DNA from: Adlercreutzia murintestinalis
GTDB taxonomy: Bacteria; Actinomycetota; Coriobacteriia; Coriobacteriales; Eggerthellaceae
NCBI RefSeq assembly: GCF_943192905.1
Contig: NZ_CALPCC010000019.1
Span: 1 to 43,065 of the forward strand
Length of the DNA: 43,065 bases
Direction: 5' to 3'
This document shows positions 32,574 to 40,982 of the stretch, in pieces (the first letter of the stretch is position 1; each line of letters opens with the position of its first letter). The translations under genes and the position numbers were made by a program. The notes under the pieces were generated by a model, which saw only the letters and a list, made by a program, of their open reading frames with translations, made no database searches and had not been told where the DNA came from.

Positions 32574-32592
32574 TCTTGCCGTAAAATCATGC
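32574..32592 (+). promoter_or_regulatory. 19-bp element, copy 2
   Basis: This copy is identical to 30046-30064 over 19 bases, including TAAAAT at 32582-32587. Flanking bases on both sides differ. It lies in the 192-base gap between the HipA-like gene and the DUF2304 gene, and could supply the promoter for the second part of the locus. Confidence 0.6.
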
Positions 32593-32635
32593 AGATAGAA
32601 TGAATAATCGGAATCGAAAGCGACCCTAAGGCGAC

Positions 32636-33001
32636 ATGTCCCTTGCTATGCGCATATTGCTGATAATCATCTCGATCGGCACGCTCGCGTTCGTGATCAG
32701 CCGCGTCCGCAAATCGCGCATCCGCATCGAGGATTCCATTTTCTGGGTCTGTTTGAGCATGCTGCTGATCATCATCAGCATCTTCCCGCAGATCGTGTTC
32801 TTCTTCACCAACCTGCTGGGCATCCAGTCTCCCATCAACCTGGTATTCCTGTTCTTCATCTTCGTGCTGCTGATCCAATGCTTCACTATGAGCGTGCGCA
32901 TCTCCCAATCGGACACGAAGATCAAAGAGCTCACCCAGCAGCTCGCCATCGAGAAGTTCGAACGCCACCAGAACGACGAGCGATTGGCTGAAGATGACTG
33001 A
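32636..33001 (+). CDS. DUF2304 membrane protein
   Basis: The product is 121 aa. Hydrophobic segments at about residues 4-22, 35-58 and 66-86 are followed by a charged coiled-coil-like tail (SQSDTKIKELTQQLAIEKFERH). The motif RIRIEDSIFWVCLSMLLIIISIFPQ is typical of DUF2304. Members are encoded next to DPM1-like GT2 proteins and probably anchor them or flip their lipid-linked product. Here the likely partner is 30105-30797, separated by the HipA-like cassette. ATG 32636 has AAGG 5 bases upstream. It overlaps the next gene by 8 bases. Confidence 0.85.
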   Translation: MSLAMRILLIIISIGTLAFVISRVRKSRIRIEDSIFWVCLSMLLIIISIFPQIVFFFTNLLGIQSPINLVFLFFIFVLLIQCFTMSVRISQSDTKIKELTQQLAIEKFERHQNDERLAEDD

Positions 33002-33830
33002 TCACACTTTTGCCATATGCGCATATAAGGAGAGTCCGTATCTTGAAGAGTGCATTGTCTCTCTGAAAAACCAAGAAGATCCCTCCAATCTCATCATATG
33101 CACCTCCACGCCAAACGAGCACATTCGTTCATCAGCTCAACGATTCGAGATTCCACTTTTCGTAAATCCGAATGGCCCAGGCATTGCCTCCGATTGGAAC
33201 TTCGCACTAGAGCAGGCAATGACCCCCTATGTGACCATCGCACACCAAGATGATGTCTATGCATCCGCATATTCCACTCACATGCGAAAAGCCATGTGCT
33301 CGATGAGCACCCCTCTGCTCTTCTTTACCGATTATGGCGAGATTCGCAACGAGAAGACGGTCACGGAATCTCGACTGCTCACCGTAAAACGCCGACTGCT
33401 CGCGCCATTGTGCGATGGACAACGGGCTTCTTCCAAAAAGGCGCGACGAAGGGCGCTTTCGCTTGGCTCTGCCATTTGCTGTCCCTCGGTAACCCTTGCC
33501 ATGAACAACATTCCCAAACCAGTGTTCAAAGATAACATGAAAAGCAATCTTGATTGGCAAGCCTGGAGCGAGATCGCTTTGCTGGATGGGCAGTTCTACT
33601 ACGATTCAGAGATATTGATGTTCCACCGCATCCATCCTGATTCGGAAACATCAGCATTGATCGTGGATGATACGCGAACGGCTGAGGACCTGTTCATGCT
33701 CAGCCAGTTCTGGCCGCGCCCTATTGCGAAAGTGTTGAATCATTTCTATCAGAACGGTCAGAAAAGCAATGATCTGGATAACCGCGCTGAAGAATCCTCC
33801 CGAAGCCAAGAAACCGAGGAAACACGATGA
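32994..33830 (+). CDS. GT2-like glycosyltransferase
   Basis: The product is 278 aa. The start HTFAICAYKESPYLEECIVSLKNQ and the metal-site region YVTIAHQDDVYAS identify a GT2-type GT-A fold. The conserved IASDWNFALEQA precedes the DD motif. It lacks membrane segments and ends in a short charged tail. The start overlaps DUF2304 (8 bases) and the stop overlaps the next gene (ATGA), so all three are co-translated. In the middle a basic stretch (KKARRRALSLGSAICCPSV) resembles the acceptor loop of rhamnosyl/galactofuranosyl-type GT2 enzymes, too weakly for assignment. Confidence 0.82.
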   Translation: MTDHTFAICAYKESPYLEECIVSLKNQEDPSNLIICTSTPNEHIRSSAQRFEIPLFVNPNGPGIASDWNFALEQAMTPYVTIAHQDDVYASAYSTHMRKAMCSMSTPLLFFTDYGEIRNEKTVTESRLLTVKRRLLAPLCDGQRASSKKARRRALSLGSAICCPSVTLAMNNIPKPVFKDNMKSNLDWQAWSEIALLDGQFYYDSEILMFHRIHPDSETSALIVDDTRTAEDLFMLSQFWPRPIAKVLNHFYQNGQKSNDLDNRAEESSRSQETEETR

Positions 33831-34855
33831 GCGGTCCTTTGGTCAGCGTTGTCGTACCGGCTTATAACACGGCTCGCACCCTCCCACGTTGTCTCGACAG
33901 CATCCTTGCCCAAACGATGGAAGATCTTGAGATCATCGTGGTAGACGATGGAAGTCCCGATGATGTTGCAGAGATTGCATCAAACTACGTTCAACGCGAT
34001 CCCCGCATTCGTCTCATTCGTCAAAACAACAAAGGACTCGGTGCGGCAAGAAATACCGGGATTGAGCAAGCTGCTGGCGCGTATCTTTCTTTCGTCGATA
34101 GCGATGACTTCATCGAGTCCGATATGCTCGAAATGATGACAGCGGCGCTCTCCGATACCGGAGCGCTTGTTGCGAATTGCGAAGCATACATCGATGTATT
34201 CGATTCAGCGAACACGTGCCGTAAAACAGATACGCTCTCCTTACCGATCAAGGAATCAGTAGCCACTGGCTTTGAGGCTTTTAGCTGCTTTTCATCACTT
34301 GTCCCTCCCGTGTTGAACAGTGTTTGCTTCAAGCTGATCAAAAGGACCCTTTTTTCTGAAATGAGATTGAGGTTTCCCGAGGACCATCGATTTGCTGAAG
34401 ATATGCCCGTAACAGCCTTTTCGTTTCTCCATAGCGATCGCGTTGCTTTTGTTCACAGGCCTCTTTATCACTATATAAGAAGCAACTCCATATTGACCAT
34501 GACATTTTCGCCAAAGAAGGCTCACGATCTGATCGCCAACATGAACGAGATTTGCATATATGCACAGCATGCCGAGTACCAAGACCAAGATGATCTTGAT
34601 GCCTTTCGCCTTGAAATGCTGTTTTCTGCAACTCGGCAAATCACCTGGTCAAAGGAATACCGCAGCTCCATAGGCAAAGAATTGCTCACCTGCATCGAAG
34701 AGTCAAAACCTTCTCAAAAGCCGTCGAAGCACACGTCTTATCTTCCTCTTTTGCAGAAAGCAAAAATAGATCTGACCTATTCGGGCTGGGCGCGCATCGC
34801 ATGCAGGGCAGCGTATCACCTCAGATGGATGCCCCTGATCAAATACATGCTCTGA
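33827..34855 (+). CDS. GT2 glycosyltransferase
   Basis: The product is 342 aa. The classical GT2 start VSVVVPAYNTARTLPRCLDSILAQTMEDLEIIVVDDGSPDD is followed by GLGAARNTGIEQA and FVDSDDFIESDM (metal site, about residues 88-93). The acceptor half has the usual RFAEDMPVTAFSFLHSDRVAF and YHYIRSNSI motifs, typical of capsular GT2 enzymes such as those making beta-linked hexoses. It overlaps the previous gene in ATGA. Its TGA stop directly abuts the stop of the convergent sulfotransferase gene, in TGATCA. Confidence 0.9.
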   Translation: MSGPLVSVVVPAYNTARTLPRCLDSILAQTMEDLEIIVVDDGSPDDVAEIASNYVQRDPRIRLIRQNNKGLGAARNTGIEQAAGAYLSFVDSDDFIESDMLEMMTAALSDTGALVANCEAYIDVFDSANTCRKTDTLSLPIKESVATGFEAFSCFSSLVPPVLNSVCFKLIKRTLFSEMRLRFPEDHRFAEDMPVTAFSFLHSDRVAFVHRPLYHYIRSNSILTMTFSPKKAHDLIANMNEICIYAQHAEYQDQDDLDAFRLEMLFSATRQITWSKEYRSSIGKELLTCIEESKPSQKPSKHTSYLPLLQKAKIDLTYSGWARIACRAAYHLRWMPLIKYML

Positions 34856-35902
34856 TCAAAATATGTCATCCCCGCCGATCGGATGGCGCTCATATGGAAA
34901 TTCATAGAGATACTCGGACAATTCTTGCGCCATCACTGAAGCTTCATCTCTGTATTGGGGGAGCAAGAAAAGCTGCGTATTATTGATCGAACGCTTCGGA
35001 TCGAAACCCGACAAGGGGTTAACATGGTCTCTGGTAGACACGCCCAGCGCATGTGCTATTCTCTGCACCGTGTTGTCATAGTCGTATACGAAATCTTCAA
35101 AATGCATGCGATGCACATGCGGATCCGAAACGATCTTCTCCGATCTTCTCATACATCTATAGTATTCGCAAAACTCATCGACTTTTTCTGGATAAGGGAT
35201 TTGAGAATTGCTCTTCGACCATACATATTTATTTAAGATGAACACATCGCGCGGATCGCGATCAACGATAAAGCATTCCGCATCACCATCGAAATACCGC
35301 TCCCTGCGCCACGCATTGAATGGCAACAAAAGCTGATCGAGAATGAGATTCGTTCGATCTCTTCCCATTTCCATGAATAGATCCGCAAGGTACTCTCTGC
35401 TTGCCTGATAGAATGCGTCCGGCGTTGGAAGCGAAAAACGCATCCGCCCGTACAACAACGGTTTTTGGGGAAAGATCTTTCCTTGCGTGACCGTTCTCAA
35501 TATCCTGTTGAACGCAAGACGAGGAAACACTCCCCAGCCGCGACGCTCTTGGGGGTACCAAAAGCTTTCTGATTCAACGAGTGTCAGCTTGTGGATATAG
35601 GCATGTGTGATCTCCATGAAGCGAGGGCTGAGGTTGCGCCGATAATCTCCAACCCACCAAAACGGCGTATCGAACAGCTCACTCATCGCCATCTCGAAAG
35701 AACGAAGCGCCTCATCGCTACGGAGCGCATTATTCCCAACAAGCAGCTTGTCCTCCAGATCGAAGACCCCATTGGGGCAATGTAAGAAAACATATTCAAA
35801 ACTACCCTGCGGAGCTTCAAAACCATCGAACTCACTGAGCAGGTCCGTCAATGCAGACGACCCAGACCCCATATATCCTGTGGGGATGATCACCTTATTC
35901 AT
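34856..35902 (-). CDS. Sulfotransferase
   Basis: This 348-aa enzyme transfers sulfate from PAPS, presumably to a sugar of the surface polymer. The 5'-phosphosulfate loop is TGYMGSGSSALTD (residues 8-20) and the 3'-phosphate loop is FIVDRDPRDVFILN (211-224). A late NPLSGFDPKRSINN segment is also typical. I chose ATG 35902 with GCGAGG upstream; it overlaps the preceding GT2 gene by 8 bases. The classic Lys of the 5' loop is not present in the usual place (GSGSS), as in several bacterial glycan sulfotransferases. The opposite orientation, paired with the GT2 gene at 36872-35895, suggests a separately acquired two-gene decoration unit. Confidence 0.82.
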   Translation of the reverse strand: MNKVIIPTGYMGSGSSALTDLLSEFDGFEAPQGSFEYVFLHCPNGVFDLEDKLLVGNNALRSDEALRSFEMAMSELFDTPFWWVGDYRRNLSPRFMEITHAYIHKLTLVESESFWYPQERRGWGVFPRLAFNRILRTVTQGKIFPQKPLLYGRMRFSLPTPDAFYQASREYLADLFMEMGRDRTNLILDQLLLPFNAWRRERYFDGDAECFIVDRDPRDVFILNKYVWSKSNSQIPYPEKVDEFCEYYRCMRRSEKIVSDPHVHRMHFEDFVYDYDNTVQRIAHALGVSTRDHVNPLSGFDPKRSINNTQLFLLPQYRDEASVMAQELSEYLYEFPYERHPIGGDDIF

Positions 35903-36872
35903 GCAAAGCCTCGCCTTCATAGCGCTTGCAAATTTTTGGGATCATCACGCGCTCGCGCAATGCATCTGCCATTTTTTGACGGAACACACGACTTCCCAAC
36001 ATCCCTCTGGCAAAAATTACGAGGGCGGTCGGTATTTTCCTGCTTCCCACCGCAGCAAAGAGCCCATCGTAGCTTCTCTTCGCAAACGAGTACCCCAGGC
36101 TGTCTTCCTCAGAAGATCCAGCGCTTACATCATTTATCTCCGTTACAGGAATATCCCCGATGTTCCTACCTTTACGATAGCAATCCTTCAAAAAACGTGC
36201 ATTCTTCTCTTGTATGATCCAGCTAGAAGAGGATATGCCATTTTCTGCAAAACGATAGGCGAGCAACATGTCTGCCATTCGTCCAAGTTTGAATCCATGT
36301 TGGAAAGCTCGCAGAATGAAATCATAGTCCTCACAGCTTGATATCTCTCGATAACCGCCAAGCACTTCATACACTTCGCGCCTTGCAAGCCAGGTAGGAT
36401 GAAACATGACGTTCGTGAATCCCTCGATCTCGCTCAGCGCACCTGTGAACATCGTCGGCAGTTTTCGGCCTGCAACAAGTCCCCCATCAGAGATGACGTC
36501 TGCCCCCGAAGCAACCAGATCGAGTTGGTTGTCCTGCAAGAAGTGAAGTTCTTTCCGCAATCGGTTGGGTTGCGCGATGTCGTCCGCATCCATTCGGGCT
36601 ATATACGGCTCTTCTGATGTTTCGATCGCACGATTTAAACTTCTCGTGAGCCCTTGATTGCTTTCATTTGCCAGTACGACGATACGTTCATCCTGGTCGG
36701 CGTATGCTTGTACGATAGCGTTCACTTCGTGATTGTCTGGATTGTCCAGCACGATATAGAATCGAAGATCACGTAAGGTTTGCATGAGAATGGACTCTAT
36801 GCTGGCGCGAAGCCATTCCGGCTGTTCCGCAAAGGTGGACATGATAACTGCGATCCGAGAAGGCTCAGTCAC
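35895..36872 (-). CDS. GT2 glycosyltransferase
   Basis: The product is about 325 aa. The start IAVIMSTFAEQPEWLRASIESILMQTLRDLRFYIVLDNPDN, the metal site ARMDADDIAQPNRL (about residues 95-108) and HPTWLARREVYEVLGGYRE...CEDYDFILRA are textbook GT2, similar to amylovoran/EpsE-type enzymes. I prefer GTG 36872 (AGGA 7 bases upstream); ATG 36887 would add five residues. Its stop overlaps the sulfotransferase start, so the two are co-translated and probably act on the same residue or in sequence. Confidence 0.9.
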   Translation of the reverse strand: MTEPSRIAVIMSTFAEQPEWLRASIESILMQTLRDLRFYIVLDNPDNHEVNAIVQAYADQDERIVVLANESNQGLTRSLNRAIETSEEPYIARMDADDIAQPNRLRKELHFLQDNQLDLVASGADVISDGGLVAGRKLPTMFTGALSEIEGFTNVMFHPTWLARREVYEVLGGYREISSCEDYDFILRAFQHGFKLGRMADMLLAYRFAENGISSSSWIIQEKNARFLKDCYRKGRNIGDIPVTEINDVSAGSSEEDSLGYSFAKRSYDGLFAAVGSRKIPTALVIFARGMLGSRVFRQKMADALRERVMIPKICKRYEGEALHE

Positions 36873-36985
36873 GTGCGATCCTATCATCTTTTATCCGTTG
36901 CCTATGAGCCGATGCCGATTCGGCCTTAACAAGGTATCATCTAGATATCTTATAAGGACAGCCACGACGATGCAAAAGGAGCCCT
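36873..36985. promoter_or_regulatory. Divergent promoter region between two GT2 genes
   Basis: This gap of about 110 bases between divergent transcription units is AT-rich at 36930-36956 (tatcatctagatatcttata, containing the palindrome AGATATCT). TTAACA near 36926 is a possible -35, but the -10 is not clear. AAAAGGAG at 36975-36982 is the Shine-Dalgarno of the plus-strand gene. Confidence 0.4.
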
Positions 36986-37948
36986 ATGGAGTTCATTGCT
37001 CTGTCATACAATCACGCACGTTGTATCGTTGAGCATTTGGAAAGTATTAAACATGTCATACACTCATATGCTGACGGCGAGGCATGCGTCTTCCGACTCT
37101 TCGACGACTCATCATCCGATGATACGGTCAAGATCGCCGATGCCTGGCTTGAACAGAATAGAATGCTCTTTTCCGATGTGGAGATCATATCAAACACAAA
37201 AAACCTTGGTGTCGCCCATAATTATACGAGGGCTTTGCGCTCTGTCAGATCGAATCGATTCAAAATACTGGCAGGAGACGACCTCTATTTCGACAACAAT
37301 GTATTTCAAATCGCAGAAAAGCCCGGTCTCACCCTCACTCAGCCTTTCTGGTTCAGAGATGCCACCGTGGTTCCCGCGCCCGATATCGACAACCTTCTTC
37401 TCTTCGCCCACGCGCAAGTACAGGATGCACTGCGTCCTACGATCCTGAAGAAGCTTCGCTTTGAGAACTGCATCAGCGCCCCAGGTGCCTTCCTTGGGAA
37501 GGATCTTATCGATTCAGATCTGCTGCGAGCGATCGAGGCCTACACGTATCTGGAAGACTACCCCATGTGGTCGTTTCTCTTCCTTGAGAGAACTCGACCC
37601 TTCCCTGTACGCATTGATGCGCGGCCCTATGTGCTATACAGAGTAGGTAGCGGCGTCTCAACGAGCCACCGAAACGCTTCAAGGACCGAAGAGCCCTCCC
37701 CCTATGAGCTTGATGTGATGAAGCTGAAGGAGCGCTACTATCCCACCACGTCAGGATCATCCTTGCCAGCAAAGATCAAACGAGCGGTTCGGTTCTATCA
37801 AGACAAAGCCATCTGCAAACGCCTTCGTGCTCGCGACAAGAACACGCAAGAGATCCTCGATCAAAGAAGTCACGCAGAACAAAGGTCGGGGGCATATATC
37901 GAGTCTATACAAGGTTTAGCATTAGGTTTCATCGAAGGATTGCAATAG
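36986..37948 (+). CDS. GT2-like glycosyltransferase
   Basis: The product is 320 aa. The N-terminus MEFIALSYNHARCIVEHLESIKHVI with FRLFDDSSSDDTVKIADAWL and the metal-site region RFKILAGDDLYFD identify a GT2 fold. The first strand is short, so the native start could in principle be further upstream, but AAAAGGAG 4 bases before ATG 36986 supports this start. The central part contains CISAPGAFLGKDLI and LEDYPMWSFLFLE, a pattern seen in WcaA-like capsular transferases. The C-terminal 70 residues are highly charged and helical. The gene opens the last plus-strand block. Confidence 0.85.
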   Translation: MEFIALSYNHARCIVEHLESIKHVIHSYADGEACVFRLFDDSSSDDTVKIADAWLEQNRMLFSDVEIISNTKNLGVAHNYTRALRSVRSNRFKILAGDDLYFDNNVFQIAEKPGLTLTQPFWFRDATVVPAPDIDNLLLFAHAQVQDALRPTILKKLRFENCISAPGAFLGKDLIDSDLLRAIEAYTYLEDYPMWSFLFLERTRPFPVRIDARPYVLYRVGSGVSTSHRNASRTEEPSPYELDVMKLKERYYPTTSGSSLPAKIKRAVRFYQDKAICKRLRARDKNTQEILDQRSHAEQRSGAYIESIQGLALGFIEGLQ

Positions 37949-37988
37949 AATATCCATATCGAACCCGAATATGGAAGGCGCACTCGAA

Positions 37989-38396
37989 ATGCTCGATATA
38001 GAGACACTGAAGTTCGATCCTCGCGGAGATGGGCGAGGATTCTTGGTTCCCCTAGAAGGAAGTCAGGATATCCCATTCAACATCGAACGTATCTACTATA
38101 TAGGAGATGTCCCTGAAGGAGTAACGCGTGGCGCACACGCCCATAAGGATTTAGAGCAGGTTCTCATTTGCGTACATGGTTCATGTACGATCCTGCTCGA
38201 CGATGGCTACGAAAAAACGACGATCGAACTGACGGACCCTTTCACAGGCATCTTGTTGCATAGCATGATCTGGCGTGAAATGTACAACTTCTCACCAGAT
38301 TGCGTTCTGCTAGTGCTCGCTTCAAAGCACTATAGCGAAGACGACTACATTCGGGACTACGACACGTTCCTCGATCAGATCGGAGTAAGACGGTGA
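37989..38396 (+). CDS. FdtA/QdtA-like dTDP-sugar 3,4-ketoisomerase
   Basis: This 135-aa cupin-fold enzyme converts dTDP-4-keto-6-deoxyglucose to the 3-keto isomer, the step before 3-amino-sugar formation. Motifs are [50 protein letters not shown] (the RGxHAH pair is the active-site histidine region) and a C-terminal [20 protein letters not shown], all typical of the family. I prefer ATG 37989, with GAAGG upstream; ATG 37971 is in frame. The stop overlaps the GTG of the aminotransferase gene. Whether the product is galacto (FdtA) or gluco (QdtA) configured cannot be read by eye. Confidence 0.87.
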   Translation: MLDIETLKFDPRGDGRGFLVPLEGSQDIPFNIERIYYIGDVPEGVTRGAHAHKDLEQVLICVHGSCTILLDDGYEKTTIELTDPFTGILLHSMIWREMYNFSPDCVLLVLASKHYSEDDYIRDYDTFLDQIGVRR

Positions 38397-39496
38397 TATC
38401 GGTTCCTTTTGTGAGTTTTCGCGAGATCGAACGCGAACTTGGCTCTGAGCTCAGATCGGCTTTTGAACGCGTCTTGGACAATAGCTGGTACATTCGCGGG
38501 GAAGAAGATGAGGCTTTCGAGAAAGCCTTTGCTTCGTATTGCGGAACGGCTCACTGCGTAGGGTGCGGAACCGGCCTCGATGCCATCTACCTTTCATTGA
38601 AGGCGCTCAGTATCGGACCAGGAGATGAGGTCATTGTTCCTTCGAATACCTACATCGCAACAGCATTGGCCGTTTCGTATTGCGGTGCTGTTCCTGTTTT
38701 CGTCGAGCCTGACATCAACACGTACAACATAGATCCTGAACGTATCGAAGTAGCCATCACCAATCGGACGAAAGCGATCATACCGGTCCATTTGTATGGA
38801 CAGCCAGCTGATATGGACCCTATTCTTGCAATCGCACACGACCATAAACTCTTCGTCGTCGAAGATGCTGCGCAGGCGCATGGAGCTCTCTACAAAGGCA
38901 AGCGTGTAGGCTCCTTTGGAGATGCAGGAGCTTTCAGTTTCTACCCCGGAAAGAATCTTGGCGCTCTTGGAGACGGTGGTGCTGTTGTGAGCAATAACGA
39001 AGCGATTGCTCGAGTAGTGAAAGAACTTGGGAACTACGGATCCGATCGAAAATACCATCACATCATGAAGGGCAACAACTCACGACTAGACGAGATACAG
39101 GCCGCATTCCTTTCAGCAAAGCTTCCCCATCTTGAAGATATGAACGCTGAGCGCAAAAGGATCGCGCAAAGATACCTGAGCGGCATCACCAATCCTAACA
39201 TCACACTTCCCATCATGATCGATGGAGCCGATCCGGTCTGGCATATCTTCGCGATCAGGCATCCCAGGAGAGATGATCTTGCTACCTATCTGCACGAGCA
39301 GGGGATACAAACACAGATCCACTACCCTATTCCCATCCATCATCAGATAGCGTATCAAGACCTGCATCACAAACCTGGAGAATTTCCTATCGCAGAAGAG
39401 ATCAGCCGTACCGAACTTAGTCTTCCTCTATTCTATGGCTTGGAAGATGCTCAGATCGATCACGTCATAGATTGCCTCAATAACTTCGCCCGGTGA
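38393..39496 (+). CDS. FdtB/QdtB-like PLP sugar aminotransferase (DegT/DnrJ/EryC1)
   Basis: This 367-aa enzyme uses PLP to aminate the 3-keto sugar. It has Asp158 in [14 protein letters not shown] Lys187 in [16 protein letters not shown] and the family segment [18 protein letters not shown]. The start is GTG 38393, overlapping the ketoisomerase stop. Together with that gene it would make dTDP-3-amino-3,6-dideoxy-hexose (Fuc3N or Qui3N). The required RmlA/RmlB enzymes are not in this window, and no left-handed-beta-helix (FdtC/QdtC) acetyltransferase is present. The GNAT enzyme at 40983-41534 could replace it. Confidence 0.92.
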   Translation: MISVPFVSFREIERELGSELRSAFERVLDNSWYIRGEEDEAFEKAFASYCGTAHCVGCGTGLDAIYLSLKALSIGPGDEVIVPSNTYIATALAVSYCGAVPVFVEPDINTYNIDPERIEVAITNRTKAIIPVHLYGQPADMDPILAIAHDHKLFVVEDAAQAHGALYKGKRVGSFGDAGAFSFYPGKNLGALGDGGAVVSNNEAIARVVKELGNYGSDRKYHHIMKGNNSRLDEIQAAFLSAKLPHLEDMNAERKRIAQRYLSGITNPNITLPIMIDGADPVWHIFAIRHPRRDDLATYLHEQGIQTQIHYPIPIHHQIAYQDLHHKPGEFPIAEEISRTELSLPLFYGLEDAQIDHVIDCLNNFAR

Positions 39497-39497
39497 T

Positions 39498-40949
39498 ATG
39501 AGCCGAGCACGCCTTTTCATCGAGAATATGCTCATCTACGGGCTTGGCGGAGTGCTCGCCAAGATCGTCCCGTTCATCATGGTGCCCATCGTGACCCGCC
39601 TCATGCCAGGCACAGAGTATTTCGGCATGAGCGACATGACGAACACGATTGTCTCGTTTGCACAAGCATTCTCGGTTATGGGAATGTATGATGCGATGTT
39701 TCGTTTCTTCTTTGACGACGACGACATCGAACGAGAGAAAGCCATCTGTTCTACTGCACTCTTCTTCGTGCTCGGGTTCTCGCTTGTCGTTGCCCTATCC
39801 ATGCTGCTGTTCTCTGACCCTATTGCAAAGCTATTCTTCGGAACAACCGAATGTGTGTCATTGGTGATCATAGCGTCGATCTCAACGTTCATCGGAGGCA
39901 GTGGCTCCATCATCCAGGCACCAACGCGCATCCAGAACAAACGTATCACCTTCATCGTGATGAACCTTGTCACCTCTCTTCTTTCCTACGGAATATCCGT
40001 GCCACTGCTGATCACCGGCAATTATGTTATAGCGCTCCCTGTTGCAGCAGCGGCAGCAGCTCTCGTATCCCTTGTTGTCTTTGGCCTCCTGAATCGATCA
40101 TGGTTCGGCATCAAACAGTTCCGCCTCCCATACCTTCTTCCTATGCTCAAGATAGGCATCCCTCTCATGCCGACGTTTCTCTGCTATTGGCTTTTTAGCT
40201 CAGCAGATCGCTTGATGATCACGAGTATCCTTGGGATTTCCGAAGAGGGCATCTACGCAATCGCTGCTATGGTGGGCCAAGCGAGCCAGCTGGTCTACAC
40301 TGCATTTGCGCAAGGCTGGCAATACTTCGCATTCTCTACCATGCATGACAAAGATCAAGTTTCCATGACCTCAAGGATCTACGAATACTTAGGGGCCATC
40401 TCCTTCATAGTATCTGCCTGGCTCATTGTCTTCATCGCCCCACTCTTCGATCTGCTCTTTCCCAGCCAATACCTCCCCGGCATAACAGCCGCTCCCTATC
40501 TATTCTTGGCACCATTGCTCTTGATGCTATTCCAAGTATTGGCCAATCAACTGCTTATCATCAAGAAAACATGGCCCTCTTTGCTCATGCTCGCCCTTGG
40601 CGTCGTCATGAACATCGCTCTGAATCTCGTCATGATTCCTACCATAGGCATCGAAGGGGCCGCGATCGCAACCTTAGCCGGATATCTCCTGATAAACGCT
40701 GTCGCCTTGATCGTCCTCACAAGGATGAAGCTGATTAACGTTTCGGGAAGATTCTATGTTGGACTTCTAGCTTTTACCATGTTTTTCCTGGCATGGCGTT
40801 TCCTTTTGATCGGACAGCTTGCTCCTCTCCTGATCGCATGCGCCGCCCTCTGTGTTGTGTTCGCTCTTCTCTACAGAGTTGAACTGAAAAGAGCAGTTCA
40901 GAAAATTCGCTCTCTCGTACAAAGGAGCAGAGCGAATGACTCCTGCTAG
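39498..40949 (+). CDS. wzx: Wzx-type oligosaccharide flippase
   Basis: This 483-aa membrane protein with about 12-14 hydrophobic segments is of the MOP/PST superfamily. The N-terminus is FIENMLIYGLGGVLAKIVPFIMVPIVTRLMPGTEYFGMSDM, with LFSSADRLMITSILGISEEGIYAIAAMVGQ in the middle, both characteristic of Wzx/RfbX. It moves undecaprenyl-linked repeat units to the outer face. Its presence together with Wzm/Wzt in one locus is unusual, because each normally serves a different pathway. It starts 1 base after the aminotransferase stop. Confidence 0.9.
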   Translation: MSRARLFIENMLIYGLGGVLAKIVPFIMVPIVTRLMPGTEYFGMSDMTNTIVSFAQAFSVMGMYDAMFRFFFDDDDIEREKAICSTALFFVLGFSLVVALSMLLFSDPIAKLFFGTTECVSLVIIASISTFIGGSGSIIQAPTRIQNKRITFIVMNLVTSLLSYGISVPLLITGNYVIALPVAAAAAALVSLVVFGLLNRSWFGIKQFRLPYLLPMLKIGIPLMPTFLCYWLFSSADRLMITSILGISEEGIYAIAAMVGQASQLVYTAFAQGWQYFAFSTMHDKDQVSMTSRIYEYLGAISFIVSAWLIVFIAPLFDLLFPSQYLPGITAAPYLFLAPLLLMLFQVLANQLLIIKKTWPSLLMLALGVVMNIALNLVMIPTIGIEGAAIATLAGYLLINAVALIVLTRMKLINVSGRFYVGLLAFTMFFLAWRFLLIGQLAPLLIACAALCVVFALLYRVELKRAVQKIRSLVQRSRANDSC

Positions 40950-40982
40950 CAAAAGCCACGGTGACATAAGGAGGAATTCTCT

